Source: Tomocerus qinae (taxonomy: Eukaryota > Arthropoda > Collembola > Entomobryomorpha > Tomoceridae). Taken from it: DNA of 64,000 bases. The stretch covers positions 84,196,001 through 84,260,000 of the forward strand of contig CM034546.1 of assembly GCA_020055645.1 (NCBI GenBank), in the 5' to 3' direction. The notes beneath the pieces are model-generated. The model was not told the DNA's origin. It made no database searches and worked only from the letters and a program-made list of their open reading frames with translations. This document shows positions 1 through 11,309 of this stretch, in pieces. Position numbers and translations under genes: made by a program. Within the stretch, counting starts at the first letter, position 1; each line of letters starts with the position of its first letter.

Positions 1-480
1 CTCTTAAGTCTGTCCTTCGCAGGTCATAAAAATGCAACACATTAAATGAATGGAGATGTCGTATCTATCTAAATCTATGACTTATAGTAATATACTACGA
101 GCCCTGTTACGAACCCATCCGTAGGACGGGCCGCATTACTAGTATGCCTTAGTAACGATAACGGGCGGTCATATCGTACTACGAGACTTGTGGTGTAGTA
201 GCTTGCTATCACAGAATAGTCGCCATCTACCGAGTTGTGTTAAGACTTTAATAAGAGAAATGGCATGCTATTTATTACTGTGAAGCTATGGTCTAGCCAA
301 TCAGCACACTTGATTCAAGTCAGCTGATCCGCTCAGCCAGTCAACACATTTGATTCAACTAGTGGGCAGCGGCTAAGTGGCTTCAACAAAAACAAAGAAT
401 TGTCCCATCTTCTATACCTCACTTACTCTCCATTGTTAATCTATGGCTTGCTATACCTGCATTATTATATGCATAGGTTT
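1..480. other. Intergenic sequence, nothing identified
   Basis: No open reading frame of note, no recognisable repeat and no RNA gene can be seen here. Two short related stretches (about 298-310 and 335-350, each containing AGCCARTCARCACA followed by TTGATTCAA) form a small direct duplication of roughly 35 bp. Confidence 0.5.
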
Positions 481-489
481 TTCAAAATC

Positions 490-815
490 AAATTTTTTTT
501 TCGAAATTCTATAAATCACAAACAAAAAATAGCCAAATTCTAAAAAAAATACCAAATGTTCAAGATTAGCCAATTTAAGTGTGGTATCATTTTCAAGGCT
601 CTAGGTTTATCGGCCGGTGGCCATTTCTTTATCTGAATATGCATGCAATGCATTTCAAATGGGAAAACGCTGTTCATTGAGACCCCAATATCTCCGAAAC
701 AAAAAATAGCAAAATTCTGAGAAAATCACATATGCTTTTTAAAAGGATGATCTAGGCCTGGTTAAATTTTGGTTCAATTTCGTTTATCGGCCCATGACCA
801 AATTTTTAGGCAAAG
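490..815. repeat. Diverged direct duplication
   Basis: Two diverged copies lie in tandem. Both contain AACAAAAAATAGC followed by AAATTCT, and about 80-100 bp later both contain TTTATCGGCC followed by a GTGGCC/ATGACC-like sequence. The copies span about 500-650 and 690-815. No coding potential is visible; this looks like decayed repeat DNA. Confidence 0.5.
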
Positions 816-992
816 TTTCTAGATATTTCCCTTGATCTCACACACAACAATGTTGTTGAACGTTCCCTAAATATAACAGTTTGTTTATAGCTTTACATTT
901 TGTGTATTGAAGGGTTATTTAATTTAATCATTCGAGATTCCACATGGTCCCAGTGAGACATTCAAATGGTATTGGTAATAAAACATTAAGTC

Positions 993-1221
993 CAAGATAA
1001 TTACCTAGGAGATTACTGGGATGAGATAGGCTGATAGAGGCAAACAATCAAAATCCAACTTTTTTCTTATTTTATTAGCATGGGCAGCAGTAGGGTTACT
1101 GTTCCTATTCCTTGGTTTACTGACATTCACTTTGGCACAAAATTCTACAATTTGTGCCAAAATCTGACTATCAGCCTATTGCAATCTCAATTGCAATAAC
1201 ATCTCCTAGGTAATTATCTTG
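993..1221. mobile_element. 229-bp MITE with 9-bp target duplication
   Basis: The ends are perfect 17-bp inverted repeats, CAAGATAATTACCTAGG at 993 and its complement ending at 1221. The inner flanks remain weakly complementary (ATAGGCTGATAG versus CTATCAGCCTAT). The element is flanked by the direct repeat CATTAAGTC at 984-992 and 1222-1230. It has no coding capacity. An 8-9-bp duplication and C-A...T-G ends suggest a hAT- or MULE-type non-autonomous element; which of the two cannot be decided from one copy. Confidence 0.8.
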
Positions 1222-1379
1222 CATTAAGTCTAATAGTAAAGTAAACTCTTATATTACGTTTGTTCCTTTGATTTGCTTATTACAGTTATCGAAGAAATTG
1301 GTGTATCTACAGCCATCCAAGATTTCTGGTTTTTGTATAGAAGCTATTAAGGATAAGTATCCATGTAAACCTGATCAAA

Positions 1380-1649
1380 TTGATTGATGAAACCAAGGAA
1401 AGCAATATGAAACGATTCATTTCTCTACAAGATCGAGGAGGTCTAATGTTTCCGTCCAAGGCGTTTTTCACGCTGGTAGTGCACATAATTAAACTATTAG
1501 ATGATCATTGGGGTGACATTAAAAACTGTCACCGCTATTCAGCATCCATTGAAATTTTAATGCTACCTCACATGCTTACTTCTGGTTGTGCAGTTGTCAA
1601 AGGATACAGCGTTTTGTTTTACAAAAACCGTAAAAACCTTTTGTATTAA
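1380..1649 (+). pseudogene. Possible C-terminal fragment of a P-type transposase
   Basis: An 89-codon open frame contains the sequence SLQDRGGLMFPSKAF followed by a hydrophobic helix. This resembles the C-terminal block of P-element/THAP9-like transposases (pattern LI-x-K-x-x-GGL-x-x-PS-x-x-V-x-x-I); the clearer P relic near 55.8 kb has the equivalent block KNNGGLTTPSYSVYKIC. There is no upstream P-type coding sequence in this window next to it, so it would be a fragment. The match rests on a short motif only, so the assignment is tentative. Confidence 0.35.
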
Positions 1650-1797
1650 TAAAACAAATTAAATGAATGATGCAGAGGATTCAAAACCAAAGGTAATGAA
1701 TACGCCAAATAGCAGAAAAGTTTTAAAATTGTAATCATGTTAAAGTTATACCAAAAAACGTTGTAATTAATACCATGTTAAATGTACTAGTTTGTGT

Positions 1798-4628
1798 AGA
1801 AGCTATCAAAAAGTGGCCAGTACAAAATTAAACGAGTGCAGTAACCAGAAGGCAGGGATGTGAGGGCAATTGGCGTAGTAATAGAACCCTTTCGAGGTGG
1901 TTAGATAAAAAATGCCCCTCTCAGTATATAAAAAATAAAACTTACTACAAAATTTTGAAATCAAGTACTTTGCAGTAAAAAAATATGCTGATTTCGAAAA
2001 AAGAGGTCGTTTTCAGAAAAAATCGAAATTGTGGGTGTGGCTACCAAACCCGTCTAGTCAATTTGATGGCATTAGGCCCATAGGTACCAATTTTAAATTT
2101 CAAAAACGTTAATGTCGTAATAATTAATCATTGATCCAAATCATGAGAAAAAGGGGAGGGGCAACCACACCCATTTGGTGAACATAGTTGTATTTTACTA
2201 CCAATTAGGATTTTGAAGTTTCAAAACATGCTGATTTCGAATAAATTAGTCATTTTTACCAAATCTGAGAAGTGGGTGGGGCGATTCCACCCATTTTCTA
2301 ATATCTATGCAAATCAGCTGTCAAATTCTATTTTGAGGTTTTGGAACATGCTGATTTCGAATAAATTAGTCATTTTTACCAAATCTGAGAAGTGGGTGGG
2401 GCCGGACTACCTATTTTCAAATATCTACACAATAAGATTTACAAATTTTATTTTAAGGTTTTCAAACATGCTGATTTCGAATAAATTAGTCATTTAAACG
2501 AAATTCAAAAAGTGGGTGGGGCCAACATACCTTTTTCTAATATCTATACAATTAAGCTGTCAAATTCTGTTTTGAGGTTTTTAAACATGTTGATTTCGAA
2601 CAAATTAGTCATTTTTACCAAATCTAAGAAATGGGTGGGGCCAGCCTACTCATTTTCTAATATCTCTGCAAATAAGCTGTCAAATTCTATTTTGAGGTTT
2701 TGGAACATGCTGATTTCGAATATATTAGTCATTTTTACCAAATCTGAGAAAATGGGTGGGGCCAGCCTACCTATTTTCTAATATCTATACAATTAGATTT
2801 ACAAATTTTATTTTAAGGTGTTCAAACATACTGAAAAATGGATAAATTAGTCATTTTAATGAAAGTCGAAAATTGGGTGGGGCAACTCCATACATTTTCT
2901 AATATCTGTACAATCACTCCATTCCTAAAATTTAATTTTTGAATGTGCGTTTAAAGCACATTAAATTCTTCTTAAAGTTGTCATACTCCGTAGATTTTGT
3001 ATGGGTTATGAACGATGAAACATTTGGGTATCTAATCTATTTTTAATGAACGGCGTGTGAGTAGTGGGTCTTTTGTTTTCTATTCCAACAATCAAACCAT
3101 CTATTTTTCAGTATGTTTGAACACCTTAAAATAAAATTTGTAAATCTAATTGTATGGATAATAGAAGATTAGTAGGCTGGCCCCACCCACTTTTCGAATT
3201 TCGTTAAAATGACTAATTTATTCGTAATCGCTATGTTTGAAGACCTTAAAATAAAATTTGTAATTCTAATTGTATAGATATTAGAAAATAGGTAGGCTGG
3301 CCCCACCCACTTCTCAGATTTGGTTAAAATGACTACTTTATTCGAAATCAGCATGCTTGAAAACCTCAAAATAGAATTTGACAGCTTATTTGCATAGATA
3401 TTCGAAAATGGGTAGGCTGGCCGCTGGCCCCACCCACTTCTCAGATTTGGTAAATAACTAATTTATTCGAAATCAGCATGTTTCAAAACCTCAAGCAGAA
3501 TTTGACAGCTTAATTGTATAGATATTAGGAAATAGATATGTTGGCCCCACCCACTTATCGAATTTCGTTTAAATGACTAATTTTTTCGAAATCTCCATGT
3601 TAGAAGACCTTAAAATAAAATTTGTAAATCTAATTGTATAGATATTAGAAAATAGGTAGGCTGGCCCCACCCATTTTCTCAGATTTGGTAAAAATGACTA
3701 ATATATTCGAAATCAGCATGTTCCAAAACCTCAAAATAGAATTTGACAGCTTATTTGCAGAGATATTAGAAAATGAGTAGGCTGGCCCCACCCATTTCTT
3801 AGATTTGGTAAAAATGACTAATTTGTTCGAAATCAACATGTTTAAAAACCTCAAAACAGAATTTGACAGCTTAATTGTATAGATATTAGAAAAAGGTATG
3901 TTGGCCCCACCCACTTTTTGAATTTCGTTTAAATGACTAATTTATTCGAAATCAGCATGTTTGAAAACCTTAAAATAAAATTTGTAAATCTTATTGTGTA
4001 GATATTTGAAAATAGGTAGTCCGGCCCCACATACTTCTCAGATTTGGTAAAAATGACTAATTTATTCGAAATCAGCATGTTCCAAAACCTCAAAATAGAA
4101 TTTGACAGCTGCTTTGCATAGATATTAGAAAATGGGTGGAATCGCCCCACCCACTTCTCAGATTTGGTAAAAATGACTAATTTATTCGAAATCAGCATGT
4201 TTTGAAACTTCAAAATCCTAATTGGTAGTAAAATACAACTATGTTCACCAAATGGGCGTGGTTGCCCCTCCCCTTTTTCTCATGATTTGGATCAATGATT
4301 AATTATTACGACATTAACGTTTTTGAAATTTAAAATTGGTACCTATGGGCCTAATGCCATCAAATTGACTAGACGGGTTTGGTAGCCACACCCACAATTT
4401 CGATTTTTTCTGAAAACGACCTCTTTTTTCGAAATCAGCATATTTTTTTACTGCAAAGTACTTGATTTCAAAATTTTGTAGTAAGTTTTATTTTTTATAT
4501 ACTGAGAGGGGCATTTTTTATCTAACCACCTCGAAAGGGTTCTATTACTACGCCAATTGCCCTCACATCCCTGCCTTCTGGTTACTGCACTCGTTTAATT
4601 TTGTACTGGCCACTTTTTGATAGCTTCT
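1798..4628. mobile_element. 2.8-kb foldback element with arms of 120-bp subrepeats
   Basis: The two ends are inverted copies of each other. The outer 400 bp of each arm is nearly identical sequence, beginning AGAAGCTATCAAAAAGTGGC at 1798 and ending with its complement at 4628. Inside, each arm is a tandem array of a roughly 120-bp unit (core CATGCTGATTTCGAAT followed by AGTGGGTGGGG). About 6 units lie in the left arm (2226-2842) and about 10 in the right arm (3100-4215). A unique spacer of about 255 bp (2843-3100) separates them. Because the unit length is a multiple of three, it yields mirror-image open frames on both strands, which are not genes. The layout matches the foldback (FB-like) class. 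No transposase is present and no clear target duplication was found. Confidence 0.85.
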
Positions 4629-4860
4629 TTTACATCGCTAATCATGTGTATCATGTTTACGTGTTTTAATATACCATGAATAGAAATACTGATTCCATAA
4701 ATATTGCTTTTAACATTCGCTTTGAAGTATAAGAACAAGCTTTATTATCCCTCATTGTAGAGGAGAGAATTATTCTACGATAGCAACTCGATGTTTGGAA
4801 CATAATTTTGGGTCAAATTTTAAAAATGTCAGGTATAATTCATAAAACATTTATGCTTAA

Positions 4861-5305
4861 GGTTGCTCATCACGCCTGCATAGCAACCGCATGGGCCTAT
4901 CTAAATGCGTGTTAAAAAATGCTTTACATCAAGCTTTATTCCTCCCGAAGATTACGGCCGATTTTTATGAGACTTACATTTTTGTAATCCTGGACTATCG
5001 AGGAACACAAGAGGGCGAATGGACTTTTAATATAATTGCTTTAAATGGTGCAAAAAAATCAAAATTGTATAAAAACTAAAACTGATTCACGTTTTTTGGA
5101 ATTCGATTTTTTTAAAAGCATTTAAAGCAATAATATCAAAAGTCCATTCGCCCTCCTGTGTTCCTCGATAGTCCAGGATTACAAAAATGTAAGTCTCATA
5201 AAAATCGGCCGTAATCTTCGGGAGGAATAAAGCTTGATGTAAAGCATTTTTTAACACGCATTTAGATAGGCCCATGCGGTTGCTATGCAGGCGTTATGAG
5301 CAACC
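4861..5305. mobile_element. 445-bp palindromic MITE flanked by TTAA
   Basis: The element is one near-perfect palindrome with arms of about 220 bp, starting GGTTGCTCATCACGCCTGCA and ending with the complement. TTAA lies immediately outside at 4857-4860 and 5306-5309, the target duplication typical of the piggyBac and Kolobok groups. Mirror-image 62-codon frames on the two strands are a by-product of the palindrome. A diverged relative with matching internal sequence lies at 14716-15009. Confidence 0.8.
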
Positions 5306-5309
5306 TTAA

Positions 5310-5682
5310 ACCCTTTACGTATAGCTAAGTTATAGTAAAATCTGCCCCATATAGCAGCGCCTGTGGACAAGTTGAGAACTAGCATTTCATATCACATGAC
5401 ATCACAGAGTCATTATAAAGACTGTCTTGAAGCCACTCGCTCCCCTTTGACCTAAACTATTATACACATCATCAATCCAAAGCCAATACATTCATCCGGT
5501 TATCCAAAGAGGAAACTGACGTAGATAGAATAACCTTTGTCAGGGAATAGAATTACTAATACTAATATACCATATAACATAGAAAGGACATGCCCTATCT
5601 GCCTGTGTTATAAGCTTTTCCATCATGTACCTTTATTTATCCTTGAAGGCATTTTAAATTCATTGTTCGGTTGCAAAGTAGT
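5310..5682. other. Unassigned sequence, possible intron of the 5997-6256 exon
   Basis: No repeat or reading frame stands out. If the minus-strand exon at 5997-6256 is real, this stretch would be in its downstream intron. Confidence 0.3.
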
Positions 5683-5756
5683 GCCCCGAGACGCGGGAAT
5701 ATGAATATCTGCAATGCCTAAGCATCACAAATATTCATATTCCCGCGTCTCGGGGC
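5683..5756. repeat. Perfect 26-bp-stem hairpin
   Basis: GCCCCGAGACGCGGGAATAT and the next 6 bases (5683-5708) are exactly complementary to 5731-5756, with a 22-base loop. The stem is GC-rich in its outer half in an otherwise AT-rich context. It could be a very small MITE or a transcribed hairpin. A short CTGC/GCATCAC loop carries no other motif. Confidence 0.85.
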
Positions 5757-5996
5757 TATACCTTAACCTCGCGGTTATTTCTTTCAAAGATAAAACAAGG
5801 TGTCTCACGAATCAAACAAAAGATTATGTGCTGGATGTCTCCTCTATCCTTTATTGTCTCTAATTGTCAGGGTATGAAGGTTAAAAATAAATAAAATACA
5901 ATTACAAATAACACCTGTTGTGATTCTAAAGCTCTGCAGAACATAAATTGATGGTGGTAGAATGTATAGAGATACTATTTAAATTGAACGACTGAC

Positions 5997-6256
5997 CTGG
6001 TGAGATGAGAAAAGTCGTCGGTGTCGGAGGAGGATCCATTGATTCGTATAATTGTCTCTTGTGTAAATTTATCGAGTTTTTCTTTGACTCGGGTCCGGAG
6101 ATTACTTTCTTTGTGGGAGTCAGCGTTGATATCCGTTTGGGGAGAGGAGTCGGAAGAGCGCCATTGAGTCCATGTCTCCTTAACTCTGTCTTTTAGTGCT
6201 TGACATACTCCGATATACTCCAACAACTTACTCATCTTCTCCAGCCAAATACACAA
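5997..6256 (-). CDS. Possible 5' exon of an unidentified gene
   Basis: A minus-strand open frame starts at ATG 6256 (a second in-frame ATG lies at 6235) and encodes about 86 residues, MSKLLEYIGVCQALKDRVKE onward. The middle is hydrophilic and Ser/Asp-rich, with a charged Lys/Glu stretch (RVKEKLDKF). It ends at CTCACCAG|GTCAGT, a good splice donor with GT at 5996-5995; reading through the donor hits a stop a few codons later. Codon use looks like ordinary coding sequence, and it does not match a transposon family I know. No following exon could be identified. It may be one of the few host exons in the window, or a captured exon. Confidence 0.4.
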
Positions 6257-6444
6257 GAGTTAAGAATCTGGTTTCTTCCAAACCAATGACACCAAACACA
6301 AGGAGCTAGGGTCGTCAGAGTAATCCCAACTCAACTGGGAAGTTGTAATATTCAAGAACTGCGTCAAATTTTAATTTAAATAAGTATAAGCATAAGCAAT
6401 AGAGTACGGAGTTAGACAAAAGGTGCCGCCAAGTACCACAAGTA

Positions 6445-6554
6445 TTTATTTATTTATTTAAGGGGGGTGTCGCTCCTCTCGGGCTTTTTGCCCTTGGAGC
6501 CAGGGAAGTGTGTTTTACAATTCTTTAGAATGCGTTGCAAAGTTATTTAAAGTT
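6445..6554 (-). mobile_element. 5'-truncated LINE 3' end with 14-bp target duplication
   Basis: A 110-bp insert lies between two copies of AAGTACCACAAGTA (6431-6444 and 6555-6568). Read on the minus strand, it ends in a (TAAA)n tail preceded by AAGGGCAAAAAGCCCGAGAG, a small hairpin. Target duplication plus a simple-repeat tail is the signature of target-primed reverse transcription by a non-LTR retrotransposon. Only the 3' end is present, so the clade cannot be named. Confidence 0.8.
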
Positions 6555-6654
6555 AAGTACCACAAGTAAGTTTTATTTGTCATAATGTGGTTACAGTTCG
6601 GGAGCATTGCAAACTGTTTAATTCACCTCACTACAAGTAAAATAAGGGATATGA

Positions 6655-6800
6655 TTCAGGGTCGCAGCCAAAAAAAATTTCTGGGGGGGATGAATTATAA
6701 GTGAATATATACGAAAAATGTTTGGCTTTTAAGCCAATAACTTCTTTCTTTTCTTCGATTTCGGGAGGGCGGGCTCCCCCTGGCTACGTCACTGATATGA
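6655..6800. repeat. Decayed repeat fragment with CCAAAAATTTCTGGGG ends
   Basis: GCAGCCAAAAAAAATTTCTG at about 6664 and GGGCGGGCTCCCCCTGGCTA at about 6766 resemble the GTATCCAGAA/TTTCTGG end motifs of the small elements at 32929-33094 and 39721-39895. It is probably a diverged member of that family. Downstream (6800-6883) nothing is recognised. Confidence 0.35.
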
Positions 6801-6883
6801 ATGAAACCAAGCCAAAGCTCCGGTGTTAGAAGTCAAAGCTAAAGGTTTAGTTACGTAGCGTAGTCAAAGCTCCTAGCCAAAGA

Positions 6884-9059
6884 TTGTCTAGAACTTATAC
6901 CCTATTTGCCTAGCAAATGGGCTAGACACTTTCCCTTTAAAAAAATGCAGCAACTTTTGTAATGACTTTCATTATAAATTTGTTGATGGCCGACATGAGA
7001 CGAGGGGGAAATGAGGGGAGGCGGCCAGAATAAATCAGAACACAGTATTTCGTTTCAAAATTTTATATGATTTTCATAAACATTCTCAGGGGGAATATTT
7101 ATTGCAACATTTGAATTCTGCATTACTGTCGATTGATATCAGTATATATTACATACCTTTCAGCATATCATATTACTTCCACACAACCCATGGCTAAGCC
7201 ATCTAAAATCTAGGGTTATAGTAAGAGTTTTTGGTCCAATTGTCTGTGCGAGAGTTAATGGTATTGGTAATGCGAGTCAATGTGATAGATATTATGTAGT
7301 AGGAGGCGCCAATTAATTCTCCTGTCAACGGCCAAGTTTTAATTTGGTAATGTCGCTGCTGCAGCTCCGCTACTGTCCTCGTCCCATCCACACTATTATT
7401 CTTCCACAAGGGCCTATCTAGAAATTGGTTTTAGGGGGTGCTAATGTCCAAAAATGAGTATTGCATGAATCAAACAAATTAGAGCATCACAATCTATTCG
7501 ATAAAATAATATATTTTTGCGCCAAAAAGTTTATGATTTTTAATCTTCTTCGACAAAAAAATCCCTTTTATGTGTAGATTTAAGGGGCTTACCCCTTCTA
7601 AATATGTGATTTACATGTCATCACCCACTCAGTTCGTTAGATTTAGTTTTAGACGTTTTAAACAGAAAAATATCATTTAGTTACATTTATTTCTATTTCT
7701 GTATATGCAATGACTTGCAATATTGATATTGATGATGTATAACCGAAAAATCTACCATAACTAAAACTCTTAGTATGCCTACTGTCTATTTTCTTACAAA
7801 ACAAAACAAAAGTCATGTGCGTGCCATACAAATTCCTATTTTCCCTAAATATTCTTCCTGAGAATGTTTATGAAAAGTATATAAAATTTTGAAACAAAAT
7901 ACTGTGTTCTGATTTATTATTCATTATAATATCTATGAACATTTTGGTCGCCTCCTCTCATTTCCGCCTCGCCTCATGTCGGCCATCAACTAATTTATAA
8001 CGAATATCATTACAAAACTTGCTGCATTTATTTTTTAGAGGGAAAGTGTCGGGACTTACGTTGTTGGCTTCGACGAAGTAGGTTGTGTACAACGTGGCGG
8101 CCCTGGTACTCCTAACTTTTACCTGTGAAAAATTGCACCTAGAAGAACGAAATTGGTCTCAACTTGTGCGGCGGGACAAGATCTACTGGAATATCGGATG
8201 GTTCATAACCGAAAGGTCAGTGTTCTCCCGATTTCAGTCACTTTTGTGATTTACCCGTGAGTGCTGAGTTGGAGAATTCCAGAGAACCTTGACTCGAGTT
8301 CCGAGATATGCAGATTACTCGCGGCGGAGCCGAAATGCATACTCTTCTGCCTGTACGTGATATCTTCAAGACGCTAATGTGTATCTGAACTATAGATGTT
8401 ATAAGACCTCATCAGATAGACTGGGCAAGAAAATGCTAAGTAGGTGTTCAGACCACCCCTAGTGACTTTGCATTCTGCCTGGAATGGGACAACAGGAACT
8501 CATTCTCACTGGCCAACTTCAAGATAACAAGGTGAATTGAATGATATACCCTAGCACGCAAAAATAATATCAAGCCAACTAAAGCTACAACCCAAGTCCT
8601 AGTCCCAAGTACTTTGCATAGTGGTGAGGTAACTACTTTGTAATTTGTTAAGATAAGCAACCAGCAGACCGTATTATAACAAGGTTAAGTACAACTATTA
8701 TATAATATTACTATCATTGTGTATATTATTTAGTACTTATTCTGCATGGGGATTTAACGTTATTGGGTATAATAAGTTCGGTCAATGAATCTTTAGGTGT
8801 AGTTTCTTACTTTTCTACGAAGCCCAATTTTATTGTACTATAATATTGTGTGGGACTCATGGGGGTGGTATGTATTTGTGTAATCAAGATATGTAATATT
8901 TGTTAGGTTAACTACTTATATTTAATTGGCATATTTAATTTGATGTAATGAAATGTTTGATTGTGTATGGAAGAAACGATCAATAAATACTGTTACTACT
9001 ACTAGAGGGAAAGTGTCTAGACCCATTTGCTAGGCAAATATGGTAGAGGTTCTAGACAA
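6884..9059. mobile_element. Inverted-repeat element with 9-bp target duplication, carrying an insertion
   Basis: The ends TTGTCTAGAAC...CCTATTTGCCTAGCAAATGG (6884) and their complement (to 9059) are inverted. The inner arms (about 6940-7100 and 7850-8035) also pair, with shared sequence TTCAAAATTTTATATGATTT. The element is flanked by AGCCAAAGA at 6875-6883 and 9060-9068. A 953-bp retro-insertion (8051-9003) splits the right arm, so the original element was about 1.2 kb. It has no transposase. A 9-bp duplication suggests a MULE-type origin. Relatives sit at 24089-25243 and about 33480-33590. Confidence 0.8.
8051..9003 (+). mobile_element. Retro-inserted sequence with AATAAA and (CTA)n tail
   Basis: The insert interrupts the right arm of the 6884-9059 element and is flanked by AGAGGGAAAGTGTC at 8037-8050 and 9004-9017. 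Its 3' end has AATAAA at about 8991 followed by ACTGTTACTACTACTA, a simple-repeat tail. This is the pattern left by LINE machinery. No reading frame with a recognisable product was found, so it is a LINE 3' region, a SINE-like element or a retrocopy of a noncoding transcript. The 5' part (AACGTGGCGGCCCTGGTAC at about 8090) is GC-richer than the rest. Confidence 0.7.
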
Positions 9060-9069
9060 AGCCAAAGAT

Positions 9070-9830
9070 TTTGCTAATCAAGATTACCTGTATTCGTAAT
9101 AAGAGAATCAAGAGTCGGTGTCAAATTTTTTGAAAATCACCTTAGTTATTAAGAAAGGGTGGGGTGGTTTAAAGTCTTACTTCGTCGAGCACAAGGCCCG
9201 TAAGTACGACTATCGCTGTAAAGTGTACTCCTTTGGTATTTTCGCATGGCTAGACCAACTTCAATGACTTCCACTGTATGCCGACCAACTGACAGATTGG
9301 TGAGAAATTCATACAGACACACACTGCTGAGTATATCCATACTCCTCTCCCATTACTACCCGTGTAACTAAACCTACTCCTTAAAGCTAACCGGTGGGTT
9401 AGGGCTTATCCAACATGTGAATAAGAAATAATTACCTTCCGCACATACAGCCTACGAGAACATTGAGCCGCCCACACCATGCAAATGTACCCGAAGATAA
9501 GGATACTGATAGGGAAGGAGATGGAGAAGGAGCGGGGAAGGATAGCCGTGAAGCGGCTATAATGTTAAGGTATTGCTCATTAAAGTAATTGCACTATGGT
9601 ATTTAATTTGTATATCGTGCGTTTGGAAAGAAATTCTATTCCCAATACCAATGTCAGCCGAGCAACTCCGGGGTGGAATTGTTCTACTAACCCTGCCGTA
9701 TAAAGATAGAAGCCTTACCCGGCCGGCTAGTTGTATTCGGCGTATCTTAGTTACTAACTAAATACTAGGTATTTTTGTTTAAAATCTCACCTCTTCTTTT
9801 TAGAATAAATTGGAACAAAAGTATCTATCT
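9070..9830. repeat. Split copy of dispersed repeat C with an insertion
   Basis: The left part, 9070-9152, contains AGAGAATCAAGAGTCGG and TTTTTTGAAAATCACCTTAG; the right part, about 9775-9830, contains ACCTCTTCTTTTTAGAATAA. In the copies at 12700-12990 and 47890-48170 these blocks are adjacent. The intervening 9153-9774 is therefore an insert; it contains short open frames on both strands, none recognisable. Confidence 0.55.
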
Positions 9831-9834
9831 AATA

Positions 9835-10335
9835 AAAACTTAAGGGGGCGCTGCAGTGGTAGGCTTTCCATATATTTCCTACTGAAGGAAATCATGGATA
9901 AGTCACCTAATTTTCGATCAATTTGGAGGTAGTTGGTCTCAAAATTTAGACTGAAGAACCTGAAGGGGCACAAGTTTCAGACATGATTTTGGTTTTTCTA
10001 CAAAGGTCACAGTGGCCATTCTACCAAAAAGTTTTTTATTTTTTGGCGGGATAGGTTAACAATTTTTTTAAAAATAACTAAAAGAGTTTTTGAACAAAAA
10101 GAAAACTTGTGACCCTCCAGGACCCTGCAAGAATATTAGGTAAAAACCAACGGAGGTCACCAAAGACGTCACGAATTTTGAAACTTTTGAAATTTGATAG
10201 TCAACCCCCGAGGGGTGGCCTGATTTTTCCGAAACCCCAATAGATTAATTTTATATGCCATTCCTACATGCAGTGGTTGATATTAGTCAACCCAACCTGC
10301 GTTATTCCAGGCTTCATTCGATTTTTTTGCAATGC
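9835..10335. other. Unassigned repeat-like sequence
   Basis: Short inverted and direct motifs are present but no recognisable element, protein or RNA. Confidence 0.3.
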
Positions 10336-10338
10336 ATT

Positions 10339-10484
10339 CGATTTGTGACGTCACACGGGGACATTTCCTATACATTTCCATGGGGCAGAAAAATATTTTT
10401 GACAAAATTTTTTGGCATGCACTTTCACAATAGTGATGTCCTATGCAAATGTATAGGAAAGTCGACGTGTGACGTCATAAATCG
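10339..10484. repeat. Imperfect hairpin with TGACGTCA arms
   Basis: CGATTTGTGACGTCACACG at 10339 pairs with its near-complement ending at 10484, and inner stretches TTTCCTATACATTT / AAATGTATAGGAAA also pair. Both arms contain the palindrome TGACGTCA (10346-10353 and 10470-10477). A third TGACGTCA lies at 10627-10634. Confidence 0.6.
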
Positions 10485-11076
10485 GTTTACATACACAAAA
10501 ATTCAGAAGTGCCTGGGAATTCCAAACCTATTTTACTTCTATCTACTAGCCTTGTAGACATCACCTATGCAACTGAAAAGTGGGTGGAGTTTGTGGGAAC
10601 ATTACATGGGATTGATAGACTTCGAGTGACGTCACCGGAAGTCATACTTAGGGGGTTTACTTGGAAATTACGTACTACTCTCCTCGGGGGTGACACCGGG
10701 CCCCATTAAAAGTCGTCCTGCAGAGGTCTGCAGTCTTCGCACTGCAAGCGAACTGCAGAAAATTGGCCAAAATATCGACTTCAATTTAGTGGCAGTAAAT
10801 TACCTGTCAGGAGTTTACAGCGGCAACTAAGCTGCAGCATAATCTCTGCATCTATGAAAATGAACAGTTGCCTATTGTTAACTGCAGTTAGTTTACTGCT
10901 GGTTTGTAGGCGCAGAATATTGGCCAAAACATCTGAAGTAAACAATTGCAGATAGTTTTCTGCAGTGAGGAGACTGCATTAAATAGGAACGAGGCAAAAA
11001 TTATAGCACTCCCTATCTTATACTTTATTGCAGCTTCCTCTCTGCAGCTAATCATCGTCTCACTTTTTGTTTAGAT

Positions 11077-11304
11077 GCCTAGGCCATACATAGGCAGCTC
11101 TGTCGTACTCTTAAGAAGAGATGTAGGGTTTGGAGCGGATCGCGCCATTTTTATTAGTAGAGGAGTACCATGGTGCTCACCACCAACTACCCTGACTGCC
11201 CAGAGTACCATGGTACTCCTCTACTGATAAAAATGGCGCGATCCGCTCCAAACCCTACATCTCTTCTTAAGAGTACGACAGAGCTGCCCATGTATGGCCT
11301 AGGC
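11077..11304. mobile_element. 228-bp palindrome, copy 1
   Basis: The arms of about 110 bp are nearly perfect complements, from GCCTAGGCCATACATAGGCA to its complement. The centre (about 11170-11200) holds ACCATGGTGCTCACCACCAA. The arm core GGAGCGGATCGCGCCATTTT is shared with copy 2 at 13571-13819. Confidence 0.85.
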
Positions 11305-11309
11305 TAGGT

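Noticed and set aside
2213..4213. Open frames repeating MLISNKLVIFTKSEKWVG on both strands
   Set aside because: They come from a 120-bp tandem unit, a multiple of three, arranged as an inverted repeat; the same peptides appear on both strands, and there is no gene structure.
4891..5275. Mirror-image 62-residue proteins
   Set aside because: They are the two arms of one palindrome read on opposite strands.
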